A model generated the notes under the pieces. That model was given only the letters and a program-made list of their open reading frames with translations, was not told the origin of the DNA and made no database searches. A stretch of 64,000 nucleotides of DNA from Paramecium tetraurelia (lineage: Eukaryota; Ciliophora; Oligohymenophorea; Peniculida; Parameciidae). Of the stretch, positions 1 through 11,330 are shown one piece after another. The translations under genes and the position numbers were made by a program. The stretch is taken from positions 392,851 through 456,850 of the forward strand of contig NW_001799466.1 in the NCBI RefSeq assembly GCF_000165425.1. Direction: 5' to 3'. Position 1 is the stretch's first letter. Each line of letters begins with the position of its first letter.

Positions 1-1239
1 GTCAATATTTCAAGTGAGAATGATCCTGCTAGTCCAGAATAGACTAGACAAGCATTCCTCGTTAAATACTATGTAAAGCAAATCATACAACTTGCTGGGA
101 TCATTTTAATCTATGGAATCAATTAAATTAATGCTTTTTCCTCAATATATTTAACTGAAGTAGATAGAGAATGGTGGGGATCAAAATATACATATGAGAG
201 TTTCAGTCAAAACTATCATCGTGGTGCCACACGAAGGGAATTTGAAGATTGGATGGAAGAGAGAAGAAGAGATTACATGGACTATAAATTCAATTGGGTT
301 TATTACTTTATATTGTCTCTTACCTTATGCTTCACTGTATTCCTTGCCTTTGCTAGAAATTCCAAGTCTTTTGTATGTATTCTAACTTATTAATAGGCTC
401 GGAATTAAAATACATTCTTCATGATTCAAACAGTCTTCTTAGGAATTGTCTTGGGAGGATTGTCTAGTGTCCATTAGTAAAACTGGCTATACCATAATAC
501 AATAATATACATTCTCTTGACATTGTTTGGGTTAATGGCTAATAGTATCTTTAATTTAGTATTGATCAAACTTAATAAATTGTAAATTTATGGAAAATTG
601 CCCAAAACATTTACTTATCTATTTTTTGGATTGAACTTTTTGATGGGATTCAGAGAATATCAAATGGTCGAGGCCTTACCAATAGTCGAATTTATTACAA
701 TCTACTGCTTTTTTTATTTTGATCAATTAAATAAATCCCTTTTGGTGTAACCCTCAGAACTCCCACCAACAACAAATATTGTTGATCTCCTTAGAAACAT
801 TAAAACTGAACTGGAAGGCAATCAATTTCAGTCCAATTAACATTTTATTGTGATAAATAAGAAGGTATTAACAATAGTTTCTATTGGGGTTGGGCTAATT
901 CTTCTTGAAGTGTTCGGCTTCTTGATGGGCACCTTTATATTCATAGTAGTTTCAATTTTATCTGTGCTCACAGGGCTTAGTTTTGCTGTTCCTACTTAAG
1001 TGGCTCAATAAGTAATTAAATTTAATATTTTGATAGACTTTGACAACAGAAGATTCAAGCATAGCCGTTATGATGACTTATCTAGATCTCTTATGTCCAA
1101 TCCAAAATATAATAAGAAGCATTAAAATATGAATCATCATATAAAACAACAAGGAATATTTATTAAAATTAAATAAATAAGTATCTCAGATTTTAAAATA
1201 TTTTTTTTATTACAATATTAATGCCTTACTAAACATTGA
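1..1239 (+). CDS. Multi-span membrane protein, 5'-partial; paralogue of the gene at 25409-26548
   Basis: The reading frame is open from base 1 to the TGA at 1237-1239 when TAA/TAG are Gln, so the N-terminus lies off the window. About 410 residues are visible with several hydrophobic segments: near residues 35-50, then the stretch YYFILSLTLCFTVFLAF, then TVFLGIVLGGL, and two strong ones near the C-terminus (VSIGVGLILLEVFGFL, FIFIVVSILSVLTGLSF). The start RQAFLVKYYVKQ closely matches RQAFLVEYYIKI in the minus-strand gene at 25409-26548, and the C-terminal two-helix part (HFVINK...) matches too, so the two are members of one family. No enzyme motif is seen. The RxAF(x)xxxY start and helix count recall the TMBIM/LFG (Bax inhibitor-1) superfamily, but that is a weak guess. 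No intron is needed in the visible part. Confidence 0.7.
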
Positions 1240-1519
1240 AAAGGATTTAATCTTCCTTTTTAAATTCTTTATTTCAAGTATTAATTGTGACTTCTGTTAA
1301 GATTTTTGAGGCTGAATCTGTCTCTTTGTAATTGATTGAATGCAAATACCTTTTGATGATATTTATTATTTTCGCAATCCCTATTCTAATTAAACTGTGA
1401 CATTTTCCTTAACCACTAAACAGTGCTTACTCTTATAATAGAATTTGAAATATTTTTGTCCTCTTCTTATGATAATTAATCAAATATTAATTAGGTAAAT
1501 TACTAATATCCATAATTAT

Positions 1520-2563
1520 TCACACTGATTATAAAGAGATTAAACTGTAATCAACTTAATTATTAAAAATAGTAATATAAAATAATATCAACTGGTTCAA
1601 AAGATTTCTCTTTCTTTCTGCAGTTGCATATGCTTGACAATTTCTCTTTTTGAATTTACACTGTCTTTCAAAGTTATCATAATTAAGTTAGAAATTTCCT
1701 AAGTTTGTAAATCTTATCATTACTTTAATTTCGTGTTAGAAATGCAGTCCAAATTGAGATGCAAAACTATTCCAATTCATTTATATATTCAACATGATGG
1801 CACTGGTATAGAGAGAAGCACATGCAATTTTGGATGGTTCATATTTGATGATATTGATATTGTAAACTGCCACATCTAACAAGAGTAAGGAGTAGGTGAG
1901 CCAATTCGAAGTTTTTTCTGCAATGTTAATTATTGTCCAATAGTAGTTTAACCAAACATAGGAGGATGCAGTGACCAACTTAAAATCCAGAATGCATAAT
2001 AATTCTTTTTCGATCTGAAATATCTCTTGCATCTCATCTCTGTCGTGTGTATATCTCCACAACGGACTTGGATAGATCTAGTAAAAGTGAAGCAAATACC
2101 TCTTCGTATTTGGACGCTACAAAATAACATGTCTTGTATATCGAATCGATTTGAGCGGTAAATATTCTATTTGTACTTAAATAAACATCGAGCAAATAAA
2201 TGGTTTAATGGAAGGTTCTTCGCTAAGCCTTCATGAGCTGTGCATAACTTATGAACTTCGTCTATCTATTTAAGGTTATGTGGGGAGGAATACCATCTAT
2301 GCTCTCATTTCAGGATTGAGGTCTGATTGGATATCTGAAAAATAATTTGGATTAAGAAAGGACATGTTAACATTCTAAAATGATCAGAACACTTAATTAA
2401 CCTGTTGTGTTTATAGAGTGAAATAGATCTGCTTGATATACAACAAAACTTGTTATGGATCATGAGTGTGTTTTGATTCTTTCCTCTTGAATGGATTGGG
2501 AGGTTGAATGTAATAATTAGAGCGATCTGTAAAAGGCCTTATCATTTTTTGGATGTACTCCAT
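1520..2563 (-). CDS. Cyclin (cyclin-box cell-cycle regulator)
   Basis: Start ATG at 2563; stop TGA at 1520-1522. Three micro-introns join the exons: 2375-2401 (27 nt), 2262-2293 (32 nt) and 2078-2099 (22 nt). The spliced protein (about 320 residues) shows the cyclin box in order: NPEMRAQM at its start (compare MRAILVDWL), then TFHQTIYLLDVYLS, then VASKYEEIYPS, the hallmark of cyclin-box helix 3, split exactly by the 22-nt intron. A second half follows (IFQIEKELLCILDFKL ... YEPSKIACASLYTSAIML), as in cyclin C-terminal folds. Cyclins bind and activate cyclin-dependent kinases; Paramecium has many expanded cyclin families, so the subtype cannot be set here. No destruction box was recognised. The basic tail after about residue 270 continues to the TGA and its last 20 residues are less sure. 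Confidence 0.88.
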
Positions 2564-2796
2564 TTAAATAATTAAATGATTAATAAGCAGAAAAATAATA
2601 AATTTGGTTATTTAGTACTATCAAGTTTATACTACATAAAATATCTTACAATAAAGGATCATTATTAATATTCAGAAATCTCATAATTAATTTGGATTCC
2701 TATGTGAATTATATAAGTATTAATATATATATAAAGTTGAATGTCTCATATTTTTAGATATAAATTTAAACTTGTTAATGATAATAATAATATTAA

Positions 2797-4305
2797 TCAA
2801 TTAGGCAAGGGAATATCGTAGATGAAATTATTTATCATGATCAATGCAGCCATAGGTTAATCCATTGGAACCATATGTCCAGCATTTCTTATAGTCACAA
2901 ACCACAACCCATCTAAGATCCATACGTTACCTGCATTCTAATCTTCTCCACTTTTATTGCCTGGAATAGTCCAAGATCTCCATGGCTCAATTGTATGCAA
3001 GCCTACAATATAGATATTCATATCTAACCAATTTCATTCTACAAATTATTCAACCAGAAGAATGTCCCTGTGATTGGTACTACTCCATCCACATCTCCAC
3101 TAAACTTAAGTATTTTGAGTCCAGTCTTAATTAATTTAGGATATAAGTAATAGGTTGCTCTTGGATCCTTTGTGTATTTGATGGTGCTACTGCAATCCTC
3201 CCACTCTTTGGTCAGTTTGGATGTATCAATATTGATGGCTTTGAGGAACTCAGGGTTGGTAAAGTAGTAGAACAGTCCTTGGGCTTCAGAACAGGATGGG
3301 ACTGTTCCTGGTTGTCTATCAAATGGATCAAGAGTCATTTTGGACCTCTGGATGGTTTCTCCATTGAATTTGGTGATTGGCATTTGGTAACACTTTCCAT
3401 AGATGTTATAGGGATTGTAATAAAATTCGCTATTTTAATATGGATATTAGTTACTAGTTGAGATTGATTTCCTCTTAGGTTTTGGCATAGAGATCCTTGC
3501 AATACTAAGCTGTTGAATTGAAACAATTGTCTCTTTGGGCATCGATTTCTTCCCACAACTTCTCACTTATCAAATGATGACTGTGCATGAACTCGAATTT
3601 GTGAATAGGGAATCTCTTGGCCTCAATTGTGCATTCGGTGTAATCGGTACAACCATTTCCAATCATCAATCCAATAAGATTTATCCTTTTGGTAGCTATT
3701 TTATTATATTCTATGATCTCATTCGCTAATAATGGAATGTAAGTGCCAGCATAACTCTCTCCACTGATATAAAATTGATGAGTGCTAAGTTCAGGAAACT
3801 TATTAAAGAATTGGATCACTGCTTGTAAATTGTCTTTGGCCGAACTTGCGTCACTAGTGTGCTCATCACCATATGAAAACCCAACTGTGGCTGGAGATTC
3901 CAAATAGAACATATGTGCCTAGAGACATTCATCATAAACGTCTTACAGTGTTTGTCCATGAGTAGGAATTGACTCTCAAATCATTAGTGCCTAAATTGAA
4001 TACAAATGGACCATTCTCATTCAGAGCACCATAGAGTGAAGAACACCCAGGCCCTCCATTCAGCCATAAAATTACTGGACTTTCATCAGTCAAATTCTTG
4101 TTTTGTTGTGGAAACATGAAGTAATGAAACTACTTGCTCCCATCATCATTAATTCTCAAGTATCCTGAAAACCTGTAATTGTTATAATCTTTTTATAATA
4201 CCATTATCCTGTATACGGAATATTGAATTTAGCATAATCTTTCACTAGATCTTCTGTTGGAAAGCAGAATATGACAGCGACACTCAGAAATAGATACAAA
4301 TTCAT
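2797..4305 (-). CDS. Serine carboxypeptidase (peptidase S10)
   Basis: Start ATG at 4305 is followed by a clear signal peptide (MNLYLFLSVAVIFCF), so the enzyme is secreted or lysosomal. Visible motifs in order: LWLNGGPGCSSLYGALNENG (oxyanion/substrate region), ISGESYAGTYIP with the nucleophile Ser in GESYAG, FSGDVDGVVP with the catalytic Asp, and RNAGHMVPMDQP with the catalytic His. The triad is complete and the spliced length, about 465 residues, is normal for S10. Micro-introns at 4173-4201 (29 nt), 3919-3946 (28 nt) and 3003-3028 (26 nt) restore the frame; another lies around 3485-3520, where a 32-nt choice fits but is less certain. Stop TGA at 2797-2799. The role is removal of C-terminal residues from peptides in digestive or lysosomal compartments. 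Confidence 0.93.
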
Positions 4306-4420
4306 ATTAAAATATTATAATTCCCCACAATATATGTTGAATTAGAATATGGTTCTTATACTCCTATCTCTATTCCATTGAGTCTATATAATATCTTAAA
4401 ATGATATTTATATATAATAA

Positions 4421-5110
4421 TCATAACAATGTTTGCATAGATGAACAACCTTTCATTTTAGTACTTTGCTATCTCTTGAGTATTCTTGCTTGTATTATGT
4501 CTGCTTGTTAATTCAAATCCTATCTAACCTTTTGATCCGTACTTGTAGTATTGGTTGTAAAATCTGTGACCATCGTATTGAGCATTTCAGCTAGAATAAT
4601 TGTGAATGGGTTTTACATTGCTAATCAGCAGCTTCATGCAACTTGATTTATAGGGTCACTTATTTGGATCTGAGTTTCTTATCCATAATCTATTGATCGG
4701 ATAAAAGTGGGGGAGGCAGGTCTGAGATGGAGGATCTCTTCACAGGACTGATAGTCTTGGAAGACTCAATTTCTGATCTGGAATTAATTATGAGCATCAG
4801 TGTTTTGGTTTCACTCAAAGCCTATTGGATCTTATCCAAAAAGTAATATTTGATAGGATCCTGTATATTATCAAAATACTCCACGCACTTTCTATTCATG
4901 AATATGCAACCATTACCTATACATAGCAAGAGCCTACTGCACAGCATCAAGTTGTGGTTCTTTGATTATGGCCTTCTCAAGAGATAGGAGATTATAGTAG
5001 AATTGTCTATCAATGGCATTTCCTTGTACAGGAAGGGACTTTTCATTGTTAGATTACCTCATAATTTGTTAATTATAAATAATTTTAACATTTTTATCAT
5101 TTGCACTCAT
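4421..5110 (-). CDS. Conserved-looking coiled-coil protein of unknown function
   Basis: The best start is ATG at 5110 (MSANDKNVKIIYNQQ), which overlaps the TGA of the upstream SET gene in an ATGA arrangement; the internal Met 17 codons later is an alternative start. Micro-introns of 25 nt (about residue 57) and 26 nt (gtaaaacc...ctag, near 4585) join three exons, and TGA at 4421-4423 ends the frame. The protein is about 210 residues, mostly helical and charged, with a Ser/Pro linker (KTISPVKRSSISDLPPP) and a C-terminal QKVRQDLNQQADIIQARIL helix. The SP/KR-rich linker looks phosphorylatable. I do not recognise a family. The good codon and amino-acid pattern across both introns supports a real gene. 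Confidence 0.6.
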
Positions 5111-6464
5111 TTGCTAAAAAAAGTGAGATTATTTTATAGTATGGTCATCTCATCCTTTTGAATTTTGAAAAGATCCTACAATTCTTTGCCAATAGGTTTA
5201 GATATTTGTTTGTAAGTGGACAAGATATTCTTGATGTTGTGAATCATAAACTACTTAACCAACAATTCATTTTCTTCGCTGATTTTTTCTTGGAATGAAT
5301 TGAATTCCAAAAGGGGGTTTTTAGAGAATTCCTCCTCAGTCAGAAAGTATATCCTTAGATACCTAAGAGAGTCAGTTATAAATGTTACTGCAATAGTTGT
5401 ACATTAATTTTGTTAGCATACAAGGTCTATCTTTCAATGTTGGTGATTTCACTTTGTCTCAGCCACTTTTACTTCTACTCAAAGAGCTATTCAGTGTAAT
5501 TTATGGCTTTAGTGAAATCCAAATCTAAGGGCATTTCATTATAAGGATTGTCCTCCACAGTAATGCCATGTCTCATGAGTAGATCGTGATTACTCAAATT
5601 ACCATAATTAATTGTTAATTTCTATTAAAATTGGGGAGTATTCTTACATCGCCTGGTTCAATTTGCTTCTTCGCACTGAAGTCAACGAAACTCATGTTTT
5701 CATGGCTCAAATAACAACCATCCAAGAAGCAATTTGGGTCGAAGGAGTGATCAAATTGATAAACTAATGGACATACTATTTAGACTGATTGCATGTCAAA
5801 GTATTTAGGCTTTCTAGAATGTATTGATATTGGTCATACTGTGGATTGAAGCAAATTAAGGAGGCTCTGACAGCTTGGAACAATTTCAAAAATTCAAGGG
5901 CTGTCAAACCGTAAACTTTGCTCAATTGCAATTCATTATACATCGATTGACATTGAAGGAGAGTGCCTTCTATCAGAGAACCCAAATTCCTCGAGGATAT
6001 CAAATCAATCACTGTTTGAGGCCACAATAAGGGAGTATTGGGAGGTTGAATCATGTTTGCAAATGGAGAGTGATTTAGTGATTGGTCTTTCTGGTGCACG
6101 AACACTTGCAGAATAATTTTGAGCAAGCCTGTGACCAAATACTACTATTCCACTTTTCCACCACATATTTTGTGAGCTATTTGTGATGCTATGGTCTAAT
6201 TGATTTGCAACTACATACCTGAAGTTCTTGTGATTTCCTGTTGTCACAACCGACGAATTCCACACTTGTGAAACACTTCTCCGTCGAAATCAGCATTATC
6301 TATTGATTTGCCTTTACTTGCTAAGCTGCATACATCCCTTTTCTGAAATCGATGGATTGCATCACTCGCAAATAAGTAGGAGGCATCTTCAACCACTTCA
6401 AATACTATTGACCCAACAAACTGCCATAATTAGATGTTAGCCCAGCTATTAATTTCTCTTGCAT
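5107..6464 (-). CDS. SET-domain protein with Rubisco-LSMT-type substrate-binding domain
   Basis: Start ATG at 6464; the frame is restored by micro-introns: 23 nt (gtatgtag...attag, about 6198-6220), 26 nt (gtatgacc...ctag, about 5818-5843) and 26 nt near 5625-5650. The middle has the SET core YQFDHSFDPNCFLDG (family: NHSCDPN) and QIEPGD, in the position of the family's GEE(L/V)xxSYG-type end. It is followed at once by KLTINYGNLSNHDLLMRHG and DNPYNEMPLDLDF, the signature of the Rubis-subs-bind domain (YGxxSNxELLxxYGF). Such proteins (SETD3, SETD6, plant LSMT relatives) mono- or trimethylate lysine or histidine in non-histone targets. The His of the NHS motif is kept, but its Cys is Phe (DHSFDPNC). 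The C-terminal helical part ends at TGA 5107-5109, inside the start codon of the next gene. Confidence 0.82.
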
Positions 6465-6918
6465 TTAATTAATAATTATAATTAAATTCCTTATTTATAT
6501 ATATATAATTATAATATATATATAAAATATATATTAATATATATGCATAAATACCAAAGCATTTCTTGATATCTACATAATATATCTCACGCATATTTAT
6601 TAAAACCTAATTCGTTTATATTTATTTAACACACGTTCATTTCCCCTTTCGTTCTAACTTATCTACCTCCAAACTCTCGTTTAAGCCATCCTGATCTCAT
6701 CTCCTATGGACTTTAAGTTCAATCAGATCGGTATTCAACTTTTTCTTCTCCCTGGTCTTCCTACTCTCACAAATACACTGATTGGTGAGTCTTCTTTCAT
6801 TCCCCATCGAATAAATTCAAATTGTATAACTTTTTGAAGGTCCCAATATTCGATGGATCAGAAATTCAAAAATCATAAGTTTACTAAATGCAAAACAAAC
6901 ATATATGAGAATTAATAA
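6465..6918. other. Intergenic stretch with two short unproven ORFs
   Basis: Between the SET gene start and the SANT gene end. 6470-6600 is almost pure AT. The richer part 6640-6850 contains a 44-codon plus-strand ORF (ATG 6706, MDFKFNQIGIQLFLLPG...) and, antisense to it, a 36-codon ORF (MGNERRLTNQCICESR...). Neither matches anything I know, and their overlap means at most one is real. It could equally be UTR. Confidence 0.3.
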
Positions 6919-7510
6919 TCAATTGAAATAAGAATGGACTCTGTGCACAAATTGGGATAACAAATCTGTTATTTCTGGAAAAAAGTTCATCTCATCTATG
7001 ATTTAAGTTAGATCACTGCATTCTACCCTGTCGCTATCTCGCTTGCAATTCAGTCTTCGGTACTCACTATTAATCAATAAATGTATAGACATACCTTCCC
7101 AAAGTCTAATCCCATCTGAATCGAAGGTATTTATAATATCTATTCTTTATTGCATTTTAGTTCCTATCACTAAAGTATTTGGCTATATCACCAAACTTCG
7201 GGCCGTGCTCGAGTACGAGAGATAAGATTTTTTTGTCTTCCTCGAAGTTGAATGGATTATTATTATTCATATCTGTTATTTTATTGTTTCTTCTCTTCTT
7301 TTTGTAATGGAAGTCCATCCTCTTCTTCTTCTTCTTTATCTTCTTCCCCTGCTCATTGAGGGGAGAAACATCCAATTCCATAAGTTGTGTTAGAGAAGGA
7401 TTTTCCTGATTCATGAGAAGTAAAGAAGAAGAATTATCCTCATGAGACCCGTCATCCCTTTCCAACTGCAGGAAGTTGATGTAATTTTATTCGTTTGCAC
7501 AATCTTACAT
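6919..7510 (-). CDS. SANT/Myb-like protein, single repeat
   Basis: ATG at 7510 (MQDCANEQNYINFLQ) and TGA at 6919-6921. One 28-nt intron (gtatgtct...taatag, about 7071-7098) is removed near the end. The order is an acidic N-terminus, a lysine-rich probable nuclear localisation stretch (KKIKKKKKRMDFHYKKKRR), then one Myb/SANT helix set: FNFEEDKKILSLVLEHGPKF, then GDIAKYFSDRNQNAIKNRYY and KYLRFRWD. The spacing of E-D-K, the GPKF turn and the N-A-I-K-N-R-Y-Y recognition helix is that of a Myb repeat. The C-terminal 60 residues (RRLNCKRDSDRVECSDL...) form an acidic helix tail. A nuclear DNA-binding regulator is likely. The gene at 12672-13218 is a close structural paralogue. Confidence 0.8.
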
Positions 7511-7771
7511 TAAATTTAATATGAAATTAGCAATTTACTGCATCGGCATTTATATTATTGAATAATTATAAAATCTTTTTTTATTTGCATATATTAATAC
7601 AGTCTTAGTAATACTTATAAATTAATCGAATATTGTTCAGTTGGTAAAGATATTTTCCATTTAATTAATATTTAGTAACTTTCTATAATTGCATATGATT
7701 AATTATACGTATTAGTATTAACACTCATTTTTACTTAAACAAGTACAAAGTCTTCATTCTCTCCTCCAACT

Positions 7772-8008
7772 ATGTTTTCCAAACATTATAATTAAGCAAC
7801 TAAACTTGCTACCATTATAATGTACCACAAAAACCGTACTTTTTACAATTATTTCTTAAAATAAAATGGAGAACTTGAACCCCTCCCCCAAGGCTACCCT
7901 AAGTTGTCTGTAATTGAAAAATATAACTTTTTAATGTTTTTCGTAAGAGTCTTCTAATAAGAATTCATTTTTAAGATAAATCAAATTTCTTCGTCAGTTT
8001 ATTTGTGA
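7772..8008 (+). CDS. Small hypothetical protein (78 aa)
   Basis: This is an unbroken ciliate-code frame from ATG 7772 to TGA 8006-8008, lying alone in a 1.1-kb gap between genes. The first 55 residues have a balanced composition (for example KNRTFYNYFLKQNGELEPLP, then QGYPKLSVIEKYNFL), unlike the surrounding AT-rich noise; the last 20 are less convincing. No signal peptide or known domain is seen. It could be a short real gene, one exon of a larger gene, or chance. Confidence 0.35.
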
Positions 8009-8594
8009 ATTTATAAAACTCAATATTGTAATATTCTAAGTTGTATTAAAATGGAAACCATTTGGTGGAGAAATTCGAGAATGAAGACTTGTAAATATAG
8101 AACAATACATAATATGCATTGTCAAACACATAAAGTTTTTTTATTTTTTTTCATAATATTTTTATTCATTTGAATAGGACGATTTTTTATATAATTATAT
8201 TTGAAGTAATTGTAATTCCTACCTTAGTTTACTCTTATCTATGTATATCAGCACAAAAAGAAGGATATACGAAGAGAGAAGTTATAATGAACCTTTGATT
8301 AATTATCACGAAAAATAATATATATTATTAATTAAATATGAATTAAACTGCTACAGTTCTCACTATATAAAAAAGAAAACACTTACTATACGCTTGTTTA
8401 GCCTCTCTTTTTGGAGGATATTAATTGTACCTGCCAACCAAGGCGTACATTATATAGGTAGAATTCATCCTAAGGAGTAGGTTATAATATAATTAGCAGC
8501 TGTAATTCAACCCTATCTCATTGCAAAATTTTTGGATAACTACATTGTTGTATTAATAGTACCTGCATTTATCAATTTGCAACTATAGTTCATC
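8009..8594. promoter_or_regulatory. Intergenic AT-rich DNA upstream of the pecanex-like gene
   Basis: No convincing reading frame was found on either strand. The segment is AT-rich with poly-T runs (8140-8160), and presumably carries the promoter of the plus-strand gene starting at 8595. No specific element was identified. Confidence 0.3.
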
Positions 8595-11291
8595 ATGAAT
8601 TATTTCACAGCGAATGAGCATCGCAAATCAGGAAAATAGGTTGGAATGTAAATTGGAATGCTGTTTTTTTAAACTCTAGTAACTGCTTCAGCTATCAAAT
8701 ATGAAGGAACCGTTATTGATGCAGTTGTATTTTTTTTCTTGTTTCCTCGTGAATAAAATGTTGAACTTGGATTTACTCAATTGGAGTTATACTCCAGATC
8801 CAGTTACGCTCTCTTGTTTCTAACTCTGATTCTGATTTTGACTCATGCTAACAGAATGATCATAGCCAATATAATCAGGTACATCTATTATTTCACACCA
8901 ATACTCATTTGGATCGGATTGTTTGGATAGTTTTCCTAATTGTATGTATATTTAAGAATTGAATTAGTTTAGAATATGTGTGTGAACAATTCAATTTTCT
9001 AATGGGATCATCCTATCAATCAAGTCAGAAACGCACATATTTAACAGTATTATTAAATGTTGCATTGATTGCAATTTGTTTAGGATTATCATACATAGAT
9101 GAGCAGAGAATTGCAATAATTATAAGTGGTTGTTTGATAAACATCAAAATGTTCAATATTTTTGGATCCATAAATTAAGATCAGAAACAACTTTACAAAC
9201 AGCAAAATCTTGATAGATTATATCTGTTTTACAATCTATTAAGTTCAATTTTGAATGTAATTTCAACCATTTTATGCGGGACATTGGCATCCTCTTACTA
9301 TAAGGAATTATATTATGCTATAATTGTTTTGTTTACAATTTACATGATAATTCAATTCCAATTTCAATAATATGTGAAATACTATAAAATCTTTTATGCT
9401 GCTATTGAATATGCATGTATATCTATGATGGATTATGAGTTTGAAGGCATCTTCGCTTAAAGATTATTAGAATGTACGACTATAATCAGATTGTACAGTC
9501 TGATCCACTCAAATCCCACCTATTTATTTTTCGAATAATTAGTGTGTTTTATCGTTTCATTCACTACAAGTTATTCGATGGCTTACTGTTAATTGATTGG
9601 GTTCTTGGTGTAGATAGCTTTGAGATTTGGAATAAGAACGAAATCTCGATTTGTAATATGGATAATAGCAAAGTAACTTTCAATTAAAGTAGATTAGTTA
9701 TAAGATGTTGACAGTGAAGAAGTAGAAAGTAGAGGGAGCAGCACTTATTACATCTTTGTAATTATTAATGTGTCCCATAACATTCTTTATTATGCTTATT
9801 TCCAGCATCTTAGACAGTCCTTACATGCCATTGTTGGGATTGCCCATTTTCTATTTTTCATCTTTGAGACCTTTTAGAAATACAATTCATATATAGAAAC
9901 ACTTGAGTAATTCAGCAGAGGGCTAAATCTACAATTTCTATTTGAGTAAGTCATACAACAAATTATTGGGTTCTCAGCCTTTGTGGAGTCATTATTTAAT
10001 ACGAATAGGGAAATACCTGGGAGTAGTGTAAGTCTTAGAATATTAAGGAGGATATGCAGTCATTCAATTTAAGGGTTTGGAATCCTAGGATACCACAAGT
10101 TGTCATAGCATAGAGGCTAGGGAGGTTGATAGATTGGTTAATGCATAGGATTGCGGATCATATTTTGGAAGTGCCTTAACTTTACAAAATCAATTCTCAG
10201 TTCCTGGTTATGAGGAAAATTAGTTGACTTTAACAGGGATTATAGAAGCCACTGAATTTGTTAGTGGATTTAAAACAATATATTTAAAGATGTTATGTTA
10301 TTAAGCTTAAAAGTTAACTGAGACTAATAAGAAATCCATTATTGAATTATCGAAGAGATTCGAAGGTCCTGAACATCCATTCCCCAATTAATTTGCAGAT
10401 TTAATTGAATTAAAAACTAATTTCTTATCATTTATGAGCGAAGACTTAGAATAAGATGAGGGAATGAAATAATAAAATACACAGCACTCTAAAAAGCAAC
10501 TTCAATCCAATAGGGATGAAATCACTAGTATGTTGGAAGAATTAGATGATGATAATTATCTACAAAATTAGAATTTACACCAATACTAAAATAAGAATTT
10601 TAATCATCAATAGAACATTAATCTGTCTGGAGGATTTTATAATCACATTTAGAGAACAATTCTGTATATTTATTAAGTTTCATTGAGAGATTTAGATTTC
10701 AATTTTGAGGGTCGAATAAATTAGATAGTGTTGTTTGATTTATTCAAAAATTCGAACAGTCTTTTTGAACAGCATCAAATGAAGGGAGTTGATAAGATTC
10801 TGTCAGAGATCGCCACATTAGCCATTCGAAGTGCTTTGAAAATAAGTCTAGATTTTTACTCAATTGAATAACATTTGAGAATTGAAGATACTTAATTGTT
10901 GTAAGAATTGGAGGGAATGAAGGAATGTTTTGTTGGAATGGGCAGTGATGAAGGTTGGTAAAAAGCCATGATCTAGAATTTTCTGCTCTGGTCCTTGGGC
11001 TATGATGCTAGTTAAAACCAGTTGAAGGTCTATCGACAATCATATACTAATATCAATTGTTAAGTGTTCCGATTTGATAGTGAAGTGGTCCGGGGAATAG
11101 AAGCCAATTTATAGATGGAGATGTTGTTTGCCACCAATGATGATGACGAACGGTATATATACGAATGATTAAGTAGATATTCTATTTAAACACATGAGTA
11201 GTTTTTTAGAAACATTATCATTGAAGGTTCTGAATTCCCTTTAGGATATGCTCCATTCTATTCGGGACCAGTAGTAATTAGTTTAAGATGA
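8595..11291 (+). CDS. Pecanex-like multi-span membrane protein
   Basis: ATG at 8595 (MNYFTANEHRKSGKQ), TGA at 11289-11291. Introns: 8942-8967 (26 nt), 9542-9570 (29 nt), one starting at 9673 (32 nt to 9704, or 20 nt), and 11153-11176 (24 nt). The N-terminal 400 residues have about 10 hydrophobic helices. The cytosolic part has QFKGLESQDTTSCHSIEARE, matching the pecanex stretch LRGLExxxTxCxxxEA, and the protein ends SEFPLGYAPFYSGPVVISL, like the PLGxPxYxSP ending of pecanex proteins. Spliced length is about 860 residues. Pecanex proteins are conserved endomembrane proteins that affect Notch signalling in animals; the ciliate role is unknown. The assignment rests on remembered motifs and should be checked by a profile search. 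Confidence 0.7.
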
Positions 11292-11330
11292 AAATTATTT
11301 CTTATTTTTATATATTAAAAATACTAAATT

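Noticed and set aside
1948-2130. Separate ORF inside the cyclin and an apparent frameshift
   Set aside because: Removing 22-, 32- and 27-nt introns gives one continuous cyclin; the other frames have no cyclin residues.
9660-9760. Frameshift in the pecanex-like gene (frame reading DVDSEEVESRG)
   Set aside because: A 32-nt (or 20-nt) GT..AG intron from 9673 reaches the downstream frame without any frameshift.
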